Part shown: positions 44,671 to 55,192 of the stretch, in pieces
Numbering within the stretch: the stretch's first letter is position 1
Layout: every line of letters begins with the position of its first letter
Assembly: GCF_900070325.1 (NCBI RefSeq)
Contig: NZ_LN879430.1
Span: 422,501 to 486,500 of the forward strand
From: Herbinix luporum
GTDB taxonomy: Bacteria > Bacillota > Clostridia > Lachnospirales > Lachnospiraceae
Reading direction: 5' to 3'
Length of the DNA stretch: 64,000 nt
Made by a program: the position numbers and the translations under genes
The notes under the pieces: model-generated
What the model saw: only the letters and a program-made list of their open reading frames with translations
Databases searched by the model: none
Told to the model about the DNA's origin: nothing

Positions 44671-45861
44671 ATGAAAAAACTCATATTCTACATAGGATTG
44701 TTTTTTGTTATGATTTTTTTAACCACCGGTTGTAGCAAATCCGGCGGCTACTATAGAAGTGGTAAAAACTACTTTATAAGCGGAGACTACCACAAAGCGG
44801 CTGAGAATTTTTCTTTGTCCATTACTAAAAACCCCAATAAGGCAGAATATTATATAGATTATGGTATGGCATTAATTGGGCTTGGACAGTACCAAGAAGC
44901 ATTTGTGCAATTTGATAAAGTTATTATGGACAAGAAGATTACCATTGTTCTTAAAAATAATAAGAGGGCTTTAAGAGGAAAAGGTATTGCTTATTTTATG
45001 ATGCAGGATTTTCAGGAAGCAATAAATCAGTTTGACAAAGCCTTAGATATTAATGTATTATCAGAACTGGATTTGGACATATTGTATTATAAGGGAAGAG
45101 CCTTGACAAATATCGGTGATTTTAAAGAAGCTGCAGCAACTTACAGCAGAATCATCGATCAATTTGGACAAGATGCCCAGGTACTGGCCGATCGTGCCTA
45201 TACATATCATAAAAGTGGAGAATATGTAGAAGGATTAAATGATTATGATAAGGCCATTACCTTGCAAAGTGATAAATTTGATTACTATTTTGGCAAGTAC
45301 TATCTGCTTATGGATATGGGAAAGCCTAATGAGGCACAGGAGGTCCTAAGACAGGCAGAAGAAATAAAAATTATTACTAAAGCGGATAAGTATAATCTGG
45401 CAAAGGTTCATTTTTATCAAGGTTTGTATGATCAAGCTATTTATGAACTTAGCGAAAGTGCAGGCAATGGATTTGTAGAAGCTAATTTTTATATTGGTGA
45501 AATCTACAATCATAAAAAGGATTATCCTACTGCAAAATATTATTATGAAAAATATATAGAAGAAGGAGGAGTTCCCCTACCATGGATATATAGTCAGATT
45601 GCATCCTGCCTTATGAAAACCGGTGAATATAAACAGGCTATCCCTTATTTGGAAACTGGTATAAACTATGCCCATAATGATATGAAGAGGGAACTTCTAA
45701 AAAGTTTAATTATTGTCTATGAAAATTTGGGGGATTTTGAGAATGCTTTGATAAAGCTTGAAAGCTATCTTGCTTCTTATCCCGGGGATGAGGATGCTAA
45801 AAGAGAAGAGATTTTTTTAAAGTCCAGAACTAAGGAATTTAGCACTACAAATAATCCATAA
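44671..45861 (+). CDS. TPR-repeat lipoprotein
   Basis: 396 residues. Signal peptide with lipobox TTGC (residue about 21), then at least eight tetratricopeptide-like repeats through the whole length, e.g. YRSGKNYFISGDYHKAAENF, IDYGMALIGLGQYQEAFVQF and ALRGKGIAYFMMQDFQEAIN. The protein sits on the outer face of the membrane as a protein-protein scaffold. hflX starts 11 bases after it. Function unknown. Confidence 0.9.
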   Translation: MKKLIFYIGLFFVMIFLTTGCSKSGGYYRSGKNYFISGDYHKAAENFSLSITKNPNKAEYYIDYGMALIGLGQYQEAFVQFDKVIMDKKITIVLKNNKRALRGKGIAYFMMQDFQEAINQFDKALDINVLSELDLDILYYKGRALTNIGDFKEAAATYSRIIDQFGQDAQVLADRAYTYHKSGEYVEGLNDYDKAITLQSDKFDYYFGKYYLLMDMGKPNEAQEVLRQAEEIKIITKADKYNLAKVHFYQGLYDQAIYELSESAGNGFVEANFYIGEIYNHKKDYPTAKYYYEKYIEEGGVPLPWIYSQIASCLMKTGEYKQAIPYLETGINYAHNDMKRELLKSLIIVYENLGDFENALIKLESYLASYPGDEDAKREEIFLKSRTKEFSTTNNP

Positions 45862-45872
45862 AAGAGGTAATC

Positions 45873-47129
45873 ATGGCAAAGCTATATGACATTGAAGAAG
45901 CAAAGGAACAGTTTGTACTGATAGGTGTATCTGTTTCCGATAATGATGATACAAAAGAATCCTTAGAAGAGTTAAAGGAATTGGTGGAAACAGCCGGTGC
46001 TTTAACTGTTGGAATGGTTATTCAAAACAGGGAGAAAATCCATCCGGCAACTTATATAGGAAAAGGTAAGATTGAAGAAGTAAGGCAGATGATTTTTGAA
46101 GCAGATGCAACCGGTGTAATCTGTGATGATGAATTATCCCCTGCTCAGCTAAAAAATCTTGAGGATGCCTTACAGACAAAAGTTTTGGATCGAACCATTC
46201 TTATATTAGATATATTTGCAAAGAGGGCGACTACTAAGGAAGGAAAACTTCAAGTTGAGTTGGCCCAGCTTAAGTTTAGTTCCACCAGGCTTATCGGTTT
46301 AAGAAATTCCTTATCAAGACTTGGTGGCGGTATCGGTACAAGAGGCCCCGGTGAGAAGAAATTGGAGATTGACCGGCGCCATATTAGGGAACGAATATCC
46401 CAGCTTAAACGGGAATTAGATGATTTGGAAAAAAACAGGGAAACAGCCAGAAGCCTTAGAAGCAGGAGCAAGATTCCTGTAGTAGCTATTGTAGGCTATA
46501 CCAATGCCGGCAAATCTACTTTATTAAATTATTTGACAGGTGCGGGGGTTTTAGAAGAGGATAAGCTCTTTGCAACCCTAGACCCCACTACCAGAAGTTA
46601 TACCATGGAAAGCGGGCAGCAGGTATTATTTACAGATACGGTTGGTTTTATACGAAAACTTCCCCACCATCTTATAGAGGCCTTTCGCAGTACCTTAGAA
46701 GAGGCTAAATATGCAGATATAATATTACATGTAGTAGACAGTATAAATCCCGATCTTTACAAACAGATGCATATAGTATATGATACATTGGCTAAACTGG
46801 GAATTAGGGACAAAGCTATTATTACGGTATTTAATAAACAGGATTTGATTATATCAGAACAGGCCCTAAAGGATTTTAAGGCAGATTATACGGTTAAGAT
46901 TTCTGCTAAAACCGGAGAGGGTGTGGATAAATTACTTGAACTTATAGAAAAAGTATTAATGGAACAAAAAGTTTTTATAGAAGAGCTGATTAGCTATAAG
47001 GAAGCAGGTAAGATTCATACCATTCGAAAGTACGGACAGTTGTTAGAAGAGGAATATAGAGAGGATGGTATCTTTGTTAAAGCCTATATTCCAAAGGAGT
47101 TTGCCGGCAATATAAGTGCTTTTAACTAA
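45873..47129 (+). CDS. hflX: GTPase HflX, ribosome-associated
   Basis: 418 residues. N-terminal HflX domain (AGALTVGMVIQNREKIHPATYIGKGKIEEV), coiled-coil linker RERISQLKRELDDLEKNRE, GTPase domain with G1 GYTNAGKST, G3 DTVGFI, G4 NKQD and C-terminal domain. Splits stalled ribosomes under stress. Operon with the TPR lipoprotein 11 bases upstream. Confidence 0.96.
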   Translation: MAKLYDIEEAKEQFVLIGVSVSDNDDTKESLEELKELVETAGALTVGMVIQNREKIHPATYIGKGKIEEVRQMIFEADATGVICDDELSPAQLKNLEDALQTKVLDRTILILDIFAKRATTKEGKLQVELAQLKFSSTRLIGLRNSLSRLGGGIGTRGPGEKKLEIDRRHIRERISQLKRELDDLEKNRETARSLRSRSKIPVVAIVGYTNAGKSTLLNYLTGAGVLEEDKLFATLDPTTRSYTMESGQQVLFTDTVGFIRKLPHHLIEAFRSTLEEAKYADIILHVVDSINPDLYKQMHIVYDTLAKLGIRDKAIITVFNKQDLIISEQALKDFKADYTVKISAKTGEGVDKLLELIEKVLMEQKVFIEELISYKEAGKIHTIRKYGQLLEEEYREDGIFVKAYIPKEFAGNISAFN

Positions 47130-47149
47130 ATAGTAATTTATCACTATAG

Positions 47150-47196
47150 ATACTAGATATAGTAGAGTGTGAGAAAAAGCTGCATATATCTAGTAT
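47150..47196. promoter_or_regulatory. Paired NrdR-like boxes or hflX terminator hairpin
   Basis: ATACTAGATATAGTAG (47150-47165) matches the NrdR consensus aCaCwAtATaTwGtGt at 12 of 16, and TGCATATATCTAGTAT (47181-47196) at 10 of 16. Their starts are 31 bp apart, the spacing seen for NrdR pairs, and they lie just upstream of the nrdD promoter. The same bases pair as a 12-bp hairpin followed by five T, so they could also terminate hflX. Confidence 0.5.
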
Positions 47197-47203
47197 TTTT
47201 ATA

Positions 47204-47232
47204 TTGACTAAAAATTAGAATTTTGATAATAT
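47204..47232 (+). promoter_or_regulatory. Promoter of nrdD
   Basis: TTGACT (47204-47209), 17-bp spacer, TAATAT (47227-47232). Confidence 0.75.
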
Positions 47233-47296
47233 GAATTTATGGAGACTAAAGAGTATTACTTTGAAATAAATGATACGGGAAGGGAGAATGTAACAG

Positions 47297-49672
47297 ATGA
47301 TTAATGTTCTAAAAAGAGACGGGCAGGTCGCTGAATTTAACTTGCAAAAAATCAGCGAAGCAATTACAAAGGCATTTAAGGCCACTGACAAAATATTTAC
47401 TGATGAAATTATTAGCTTGCTTTCTTTAAGAGTTACGGCAGATTTTCAAGACAAAATTAAGGAAAGCAAAATTCATGTAGAGGATATTCAGGATAGTGTA
47501 GAGCATGTGCTAGAGCAGTCGGGATACACAGATGTGGCAAAGGCTTATATACTCTACCGCAAAAACAGAGAAAAAATCCGTAATATGAAATCTACAATCC
47601 TTGATTATAAGGAAACCATTAATAGCTATGTAAAAGAAGAGGATTGGAGAGTTAAGGAAAATTCTACTGTTACATATTCTGTAGGAGGATTGATTTTACA
47701 TAATTCCGGTAAGGTAACAGCAAATTATTGGTTATCTGAAATCTATGATGAAGAGATTGCCAATGCCCATCGCAATGCTGACATTCATATTCATGACTTA
47801 TCAATGTTAACCGGTTATTGTGCGGGATGGTCTTTAAAGCAGCTAATAAAAGAAGGTTTAGGCGGCATTCCCGGTAAGATTACATCTTCTCCCGCAAGCC
47901 ATTTATCAACTTTATGCAACCAGATGGTGAATTTCCTTGGTATTATGCAGAATGAATGGGCAGGAGCCCAGGCTTTCTCCTCCTTTGACACATATTTGGC
48001 TCCCTTTGTAAAAGCAGACAATCTTACTTATAAAGAAGTAAAACAATGTATCCAATCCTTTGTATATGGTGTTAATACACCAAGCCGCTGGGGTACTCAA
48101 GCACCGTTTTCAAATATTACCCTAGACTGGACAGTGCCGGATGATTTGGCTGAACTGCCTTGCATAGTAGGCGGTAGGGAGATGGATTTTAAATATAAAG
48201 ATTGTAAGAAGGAAATGGATATGATTAATAAGGCCTTCATAGAAATTATGATTGAAGGGGATGCCAATGGAAGAGGCTTCCAGTATCCAATTCCTACCTA
48301 TTCTATAACTAAAGATTTTGACTGGTCAGATACTGAAAATAACCGTTTGTTATTTGAAATGACAGCAAAATATGGAACGCCATATTTTTCAAACTATATT
48401 AATAGTGATATGGAACCCAGTGATATCCGTTCTATGTGCTGTAGGCTTCGTCTTGATTTACGTGAGCTTAGGAAAAAGACAGGGGGCTTCTTTGGATCGG
48501 GAGAAAGCACCGGTTCAGTTGGTGTTGTAACCATAAATATGCCAAGAATCGCCTATCTGTCAGCCAATGAAGAAGAATTCTTTAAGCGCCTAGATAAGAT
48601 GATGGATATCTCCGCCCGTTCACTGAAGGTAAAAAGAGATGTTATTACCAAACTTTTAGAGGAAGGTCTCTATCCTTATACCAAACGTTATCTGGGTACC
48701 TTTGAGAATCATTTTTCCACTATCGGCCTGGTAGGTATGAATGAAGTAGGTTTAAATGCTAAATGGTTAGGTAAAGATATGACCCATAAAGAGACCGTAG
48801 ACTTTAGTATTAAAGTTCTTAATCATATGAGAGAGCGTTTGTCTGACTATCAGGAACAGTATGGGGATTTATATAACTTGGAGGCAACTCCGGCAGAATC
48901 AACCAGCTATCGTCTTGCAAAACATGACAAGAAACGCTACCCTGATATTAAGACAGCCGGTAATGAAGGGGATACCCCTTATTACACCAATAGTTCCCAT
49001 CTACCGGTAGGATATACTGAGGATATATTTGAGGCCCTTGATATACAGGACGAGCTTCAGACCCTTTATACATCAGGAACGGTATTCCATGCCTTCCTTG
49101 GGGAAAAACTGCCCGATTGGCAGGGGGCTGCTAAGCTGGTTAGAACTATTGCGGAAAACTATAGATTGCCATACTATACCCTTTCACCGACTTATTCCGT
49201 ATGTAGCACCCATGGGTATCTGAACGGAGAGCACTTTACTTGTCCTGAATGTGGCCAGAGGGCAGAAGTTTATAGCCGTATAACAGGATATTATCGTCCG
49301 GTTCAGAACTGGAATGAGGGTAAAACTCAGGAATATAAGAATAGAAGACTTTATGATATAGTCCGCTCCAGGCAAATGCCCGTAAGTTCCGGAATTAGAA
49401 GTGAGAGTCAAATAAACTTACTATCAGGATTAGATGACGGCTTATATCTCTTTACTACAAAGACTTGCCCTAATTGCAATTTGGCTAAGGAATATTTAAA
49501 AGACACTCCATATACCTTAATAGATGCCGAGGATAATCCTAATCTTTCCATGGAGTATAATATCCTTCAAGCACCAACTTTACTGGAGGTAAGTAAGGGA
49601 GTAGTCAATAAATATACAAATGCTTCTAATATTAAAAAATACGTAGATGCACAGTCATTACGTCTACAATAA
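47297..49672 (+). CDS. nrdD: Anaerobic (class III) ribonucleoside triphosphate reductase with C-terminal glutaredoxin-like domain
   Basis: 791 residues. ATP-cone at the N-terminus (INVLKRDGQVAEFNLQKISEAITKAF), barrel core (ANYWLSEIYDEEIANAHRNADIHIHDL, TGYCAGWSLKQL), and the C-terminal zinc motif CSTHG...CPECG. The glycyl radical loop reads RITGYYRPVQNWNEG. After it comes a roughly 80-residue glutaredoxin/NrdH-like domain with CPNC (YLFTTKTCPNCNLAKEYL) and TPTLL-like end (APTLLEVSKG). This suggests a thiol-based reductant fused to the enzyme. Makes deoxynucleotides under anaerobiosis; the activase nrdG is not visible in the window. Confidence 0.94.
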   Translation: MINVLKRDGQVAEFNLQKISEAITKAFKATDKIFTDEIISLLSLRVTADFQDKIKESKIHVEDIQDSVEHVLEQSGYTDVAKAYILYRKNREKIRNMKSTILDYKETINSYVKEEDWRVKENSTVTYSVGGLILHNSGKVTANYWLSEIYDEEIANAHRNADIHIHDLSMLTGYCAGWSLKQLIKEGLGGIPGKITSSPASHLSTLCNQMVNFLGIMQNEWAGAQAFSSFDTYLAPFVKADNLTYKEVKQCIQSFVYGVNTPSRWGTQAPFSNITLDWTVPDDLAELPCIVGGREMDFKYKDCKKEMDMINKAFIEIMIEGDANGRGFQYPIPTYSITKDFDWSDTENNRLLFEMTAKYGTPYFSNYINSDMEPSDIRSMCCRLRLDLRELRKKTGGFFGSGESTGSVGVVTINMPRIAYLSANEEEFFKRLDKMMDISARSLKVKRDVITKLLEEGLYPYTKRYLGTFENHFSTIGLVGMNEVGLNAKWLGKDMTHKETVDFSIKVLNHMRERLSDYQEQYGDLYNLEATPAESTSYRLAKHDKKRYPDIKTAGNEGDTPYYTNSSHLPVGYTEDIFEALDIQDELQTLYTSGTVFHAFLGEKLPDWQGAAKLVRTIAENYRLPYYTLSPTYSVCSTHGYLNGEHFTCPECGQRAEVYSRITGYYRPVQNWNEGKTQEYKNRRLYDIVRSRQMPVSSGIRSESQINLLSGLDDGLYLFTTKTCPNCNLAKEYLKDTPYTLIDAEDNPNLSMEYNILQAPTLLEVSKGVVNKYTNASNIKKYVDAQSLRLQ

Positions 49673-49703
49673 CTTATATGTTAATAACTGATTTGTAATA
49701 TAT

Positions 49704-49752
49704 AATGCTGTATGCACAAGAGGATTTGCCGATTTGCATACAGCATTTTTCA
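49704..49752 (+). terminator. Terminator of nrdD
   Basis: Perfect 13-bp stem AATGCTGTATGCA / TGCATACAGCATT, 18-base loop, then five T. Confidence 0.88.
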
Positions 49753-49819
49753 CGCTTGCCTACTTATCTTTAGTAAGGTACAATATTAATCAACAGTAAA
49801 AAAACTTGGAGGTAATGAT

Positions 49820-50665
49820 ATGAGTTTGGCCGATAAAATATTTATAGATATGTGTAATGACATATTGGAAAATGGAACCAGTACCGAGGGAGAGAAAGTC
49901 AGGCCCAAATGGGAAGACGGATCACCGGCATATACAATAAAGAAATTTGGTGTTGTAAATCGTTATGATTTATCAAAGGAGTTTCCGGCTTTAACTTTGA
50001 GAAGGCTGGCCTTTAAAAGCTGTATTGACGAATTATTATGGATATGGCAGAAAAAATCCAATAATATTAATGAGTTAAACAGCCATATATGGGATAGCTG
50101 GGCTGATGAAGAGGGCTCAATAGGTAAAGCTTATGGCTATCAGATGCAAGTTAAGCACAAATATAAAGAAGGGGAAATGGACCAGGTAGACCGGGTTATC
50201 TACGATCTTAAAAATAATCCCTATAGCAGAAGAATTATTACCAACCTATATGTTCATCAGGATCTTCATGAGATGAATTTATATCCCTGTGCTTATAGTA
50301 TGACATTTAATGTGACCAAGGAAAAAGACAGCGAACAACTGGTACTTAATGCAATCCTTAATCAGAGATCAAATGACATTCTTGCAGCCAATAATTGGAA
50401 CGTATGCCAATATGCAGTACTTGTGCATATGCTGGCACAGGTATGTGGCTATAAGGTAGGAGAGCTGGTTCATGTAATTGCAGATGCCCATATTTATGAC
50501 AGGCATATTCCTATTATACAGGAATTGATAAAACGTCCCATTTATGAGGCTCCTGAATTTTATATAAATCCTGAAATTAAAGATTTTTATCAGTTTAAGG
50601 TGGAGGATTTTGAATTAAGAAATTATAAATATGGTCCTAAGGTAGAAATTCCGGTGGCTATATAG
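49820..50665 (+). CDS. thyA: Thymidylate synthase, divergent ThyA type
   Basis: 281 residues. Methylates dUMP to dTMP with methylene-tetrahydrofolate. Fold motifs are present: NPYSRRIITNLY, the cysteine nucleophile C157 in LYPCAYS, QRSNDI, WNVCQYAVL and HIYDRHI. Differences from the E. coli type are that the His after the catalytic Cys is Ala, the Cys of QRSCD is Asn, and the HLYxNH motif is HIYDRHI; the Asn of the FNIASY-like segment is kept. Ribosome site GGAGG. Next to folA (44 bases), which regenerates tetrahydrofolate. Confidence 0.92.
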   Translation: MSLADKIFIDMCNDILENGTSTEGEKVRPKWEDGSPAYTIKKFGVVNRYDLSKEFPALTLRRLAFKSCIDELLWIWQKKSNNINELNSHIWDSWADEEGSIGKAYGYQMQVKHKYKEGEMDQVDRVIYDLKNNPYSRRIITNLYVHQDLHEMNLYPCAYSMTFNVTKEKDSEQLVLNAILNQRSNDILAANNWNVCQYAVLVHMLAQVCGYKVGELVHVIADAHIYDRHIPIIQELIKRPIYEAPEFYINPEIKDFYQFKVEDFELRNYKYGPKVEIPVAI

Positions 50666-50708
50666 GGTTGTGGCAAATAAAATCTAGTGCTTAGGAAAGG
50701 TGATGTTT

Positions 50709-51203
50709 ATGAATCTAATTGTAGCTGTGGATAAAAACTGGGCTATTGGATATAAAAACAAGCTTTTAGTACGGATACCTGCAGATCAACGTTTCTTTCG
50801 TAATGAAACCATCAATAAAGCAGTTATTATGGGAAGAAAGACTCTAGAGAGTTTTCCTGGGGGGCTTCCTTTAAAAGATAGACTAAATGTTGTTCTTACA
50901 TCGGATCCGAATTATAAGGTTAAAGATGCTGTAGTAGTTAATAGTATTGAAAAAGCCCTTGAGGCGGTTAAAGAATACAATACAGAAGATGTTTATGTAA
51001 TCGGTGGTGAAAGCATATATCGTCAAATGCTTCCCCTTTGTGATGTGGCCCATGTGACAAAAATCGATTATGCTTATCAGGCGGATGCTTATTTTCCTAA
51101 TTTAGATGAAATGGAAGATTGGGTTATAACAGGAGAATCCGATGAGCAGACCTATTATGATATTGCATATACTTTCTACAAATATGAGAGAAAAATATTA
51201 TAA
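50709..51203 (+). CDS. folA: Dihydrofolate reductase
   Basis: 164 residues from ATG 50709, nine bases after AGGAAAGG; ATG 50703 or GTG 50700 are too close to the ribosome site. NADPH-dependent reduction of dihydrofolate made by ThyA. Motifs: MNLIVAVDKNWAIGYKNKLLVRIPADQ with the substrate-binding aspartate, MGRKTLESFPGGLPL, and VIGGESIYRQMLP. Operon-like with thyA. Confidence 0.95.
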   Translation: MNLIVAVDKNWAIGYKNKLLVRIPADQRFFRNETINKAVIMGRKTLESFPGGLPLKDRLNVVLTSDPNYKVKDAVVVNSIEKALEAVKEYNTEDVYVIGGESIYRQMLPLCDVAHVTKIDYAYQADAYFPNLDEMEDWVITGESDEQTYYDIAYTFYKYERKIL

Positions 51204-51285
51204 TAAACTTGAAAAAATTCTCAGAAAGGCATATTATAAGTTAAACGATAAGTGCAGGAACATATTTTGAAAGAAGGTTGAAAAG

Positions 51286-52356
51286 ATGTTGGATATCAAA
51301 ACCACAAAAACTACTACACCAAAAGAATTACCGGATAAGGACGATCCCTTAAAATTTGGTACCATTTTTACTGACCATATGTTTATCATGGATTATGAAG
51401 AAGGAAAAGGTTGGCACGATGCCAGAATTATACCTTATCAGCCCATAAGCCTTGAACCTTCTGCCATGGTATTTCATTATGGACAAGAAATGTTTGAGGG
51501 ATTAAAGGCTTATAAGACTGAGGATGGAAGAATTTTATTGTTCCGTCCCCATATGAATGCAAAACGTACCAATAACACCTGTAGAAGATTATGTATACCT
51601 GAAATTCCTGAGGAAGACTTTGTACAAGCAATAAAAGAATTAGTTAAAATTGATAAGGCTTGGATTCCTACAAAGGAAGGAACCTCTCTTTATATAAGAC
51701 CTTTTATTATTGCCACCGATCCTTTCTTAGGAGTAAGGCCATCCCATACCTATAAGTTTATGATAATCCTGTCTCCTGTAGGACCATATTATCCGGAAGG
51801 ACTAAATCCGGTTAAGATATGGATTGAGGATGAATATGTAAGGGCAGTTAAGGGGGGCATAGGAGAGGCTAAAGCCGGAGGCAACTATGTGGCATCTTTA
51901 AAAGCCCAAATTAAAGCCTATGAAGAAGGATATTCTCAAGTCTTATGGCTAGACGGTGTTCATAGGAAGTACATCGAAGAAGTGGGAGCAATGAACATAT
52001 TTTTTAAGATAAATAATGTGGTTGTAACTCCCAAATTAAACGGAAGTATCCTTCCGGGAGTAACAAGGGATTCTGTTATTAAGATGTGCAATCATTGGGG
52101 TATTAAGGTTGAAGAACGGTTGATATCTATTGATGAGGTTTATAATGCACATAAAGATGGATTACTAGAAGAAGTATTTGGCACAGGGACAGCAGCGGTT
52201 ATATCTCCGGTTGGACATCTTCGTTGGGAAAATCATATTATGCAGGTTGAGGATGGGGGTATAGGACCCTTAAGTCAAAAACTATATAATACATTGACCG
52301 GAATACAGCTTGGCAAGATAGAAGATGTCTATAATTGGACAGTAGAAGTAGAGTAA
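51286..52356 (+). CDS. ilvE: Branched-chain amino acid aminotransferase
   Basis: 356 residues, PLP class IV. Motifs: MVFHYGQEMFEGLKAYKTEDG, GGIGEAKAGGNYVASL with the PLP lysine, KYIEEVGAMNIFF, and LLEEVFGTGTAAVISPV near the C-terminus. Catalyses the last step of leucine, isoleucine and valine synthesis (or first of breakdown). Start after AAGAAGGTTG. No regulatory leader was recognised. Confidence 0.95.
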   Translation: MLDIKTTKTTTPKELPDKDDPLKFGTIFTDHMFIMDYEEGKGWHDARIIPYQPISLEPSAMVFHYGQEMFEGLKAYKTEDGRILLFRPHMNAKRTNNTCRRLCIPEIPEEDFVQAIKELVKIDKAWIPTKEGTSLYIRPFIIATDPFLGVRPSHTYKFMIILSPVGPYYPEGLNPVKIWIEDEYVRAVKGGIGEAKAGGNYVASLKAQIKAYEEGYSQVLWLDGVHRKYIEEVGAMNIFFKINNVVVTPKLNGSILPGVTRDSVIKMCNHWGIKVEERLISIDEVYNAHKDGLLEEVFGTGTAAVISPVGHLRWENHIMQVEDGGIGPLSQKLYNTLTGIQLGKIEDVYNWTVEVE

Positions 52357-52426
52357 GACTTGCAGGCCTGCTAATTTTGTATTATTATATATAGTATAAT
52401 TTAATACGAAAGGTACAGGTGTTAGG

Positions 52427-52924
52427 ATGAACGATCTTTATGCAGAAGCAGGGGTCAAGAGAAAAGACACTGCTGCTACTATGGGACTTAAGGCACTAAT
52501 GATATTAGGGGTGCTAGCAGGCTTATTTTTTATCTTTATAGGACAGATATTTACTTTTGTGGGAATAGGAATCTTAATTGCAATTTTTTTCTTATTTCCA
52601 AGTTTAGATATTGAATATGAGTATGTATTTGTAGACGGACAGATTGATTTTGATAGGATTACAGGGAAATCAAGAAGAAAGACCATACTTCGTATCGATT
52701 TTGATCAAGTGGAGATTATGGCACCGCTTAATTCCCCTGTCCTAGATAGCTACAATCACATGCAATTGGAAAAAAAAGATTTTTCTTCACTTAGTAAGGA
52801 TAGCAAACCTTATGTTATCATTGCTAATGTAGATAATAAGAAAATGAAAATTATGTTTGAACCAAGTGAAAAAATGCTTGCTATGATTAAGCAAAAGAGC
52901 CCCAGAAAGATATCAAATTATTAA
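52427..52924 (+). CDS. Small membrane protein, DUF6106-like
   Basis: 165 residues. Two hydrophobic helices at the N-terminus (LKALMILGVLAGLFFIFIGQIFTFVGIGILIAIFFLF) followed by a cytoplasmic or external beta-rich domain: YEYVFVDGQIDFDRITGKSRRKT, LRIDFDQVEIMAP and KPYVIIANVDNKKMKIMFEPSEKM. I associate the pattern with DUF6106 of clostridia but from memory only. Function unknown. Its own terminator follows. Confidence 0.75.
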   Translation: MNDLYAEAGVKRKDTAATMGLKALMILGVLAGLFFIFIGQIFTFVGIGILIAIFFLFPSLDIEYEYVFVDGQIDFDRITGKSRRKTILRIDFDQVEIMAPLNSPVLDSYNHMQLEKKDFSSLSKDSKPYVIIANVDNKKMKIMFEPSEKMLAMIKQKSPRKISNY

Positions 52925-52947
52925 AATTAAAAATACTTACCAATAAA

Positions 52948-52982
52948 ATTGAGGATTTTATATCCTCGATTTTTCTTTTTAT
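52948..52982 (+). terminator. Terminator of the DUF6106-like gene
   Basis: ATTGAGGAT / ATCCTCGAT around TTTAT, followed by TTTTTCTTTTT. Confidence 0.85.
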
Positions 52983-52999
52983 GGAGACCTTTTTTAATG

Positions 53000-53028
53000 T
53001 TGACAAGGCTTCTATAATCGGATATACT
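53000..53028 (+). promoter_or_regulatory. Promoter of guaB
   Basis: TTGACA (53000-53005), 17-bp spacer, TATACT (53023-53028); leader of about 90 bases with only a small GGG/CCC stem, no purine riboswitch seen. Confidence 0.8.
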
Positions 53029-53102
53029 TTTAAAAATATTTAATTAGGGATGCTTCCCGATAAATCAGTATAATTTTATTAATAATAGAAATAATTGTAT
53101 AA

Positions 53103-54578
<1,476 letters not shown>

Positions 54579-54600
54579 TATTAAGAATAATATATAGAAT

Positions 54601-54643
54601 AAAAATCAGGAGTATACTTAAAATGAGTATACTCCTGATTTTT
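54601..54643. terminator. Bidirectional terminator guaB / dCMP deaminase
   Basis: Perfect 18-bp arms beginning AAAAATCAGGAGTATACT, seven-base loop; T-run on both strands. Confidence 0.92.
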
Positions 54644-54662
54644 ATCTAAACACTGCTAAGTA

Positions 54663-55142
54663 TTATAATGATAGGATTATTTCTTTGTTAATGGAATTGT
54701 ATTGTCTATAGTTAACCCCTGCCGCATCTAGCATCCGCTTTGAGGCAATAACTATATCTGTTTCGGCATATTTGTCACTCATATAGATAATTTCCTTAAT
54801 ACCTTTTTGAATTAAGGCCTTTGCACACTCATTACAGGGAAACAGGGTGATATAAATCTTTGCCCCCTTCATATCATTTCCTGCAAAGTTTAAAATAGCA
54901 TTTAATTCTGCATGGCATACATATGGATATTTTGTATCCAAAGGATTACCTTCCCTACTCCAGGGAAATTCATCGTCAGAACAACCCATGGGCATGCCGT
55001 TATAGCCTACCGATAGAATTTTATTATCCTCACTGACTATACAGGCTCCCACTCTTGTATTGGGGTCTTTGCTTCGTTCAGCTGAAAGTAGGGCAATACC
55101 CATAAAATATGCATCCCAATTGATATAATCTTCTCTCTTCAT
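54663..55142 (-). CDS. Deoxycytidylate deaminase (ComEB-like)
   Basis: 159 residues, zinc-dependent cytidine deaminase fold. Zinc and catalytic motifs HAELNAIL and FPCNECAKALIQKGI are complete; GYNGMPMGCSDDEFPW and DPNTRVGACIV fit dCMP deaminase. It makes dUMP, the substrate of ThyA, from dCMP. The pyruvate kinase gene is 50 bases upstream in the same direction. Confidence 0.94.
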   Translation of the reverse strand: MKREDYINWDAYFMGIALLSAERSKDPNTRVGACIVSEDNKILSVGYNGMPMGCSDDEFPWSREGNPLDTKYPYVCHAELNAILNFAGNDMKGAKIYITLFPCNECAKALIQKGIKEIIYMSDKYAETDIVIASKRMLDAAGVNYRQYNSINKEIILSL

Positions 55143-55192
55143 ATTTCCCCCTTATAAAATTGCCTATAAATATAGGACATATTGTATTTTAA

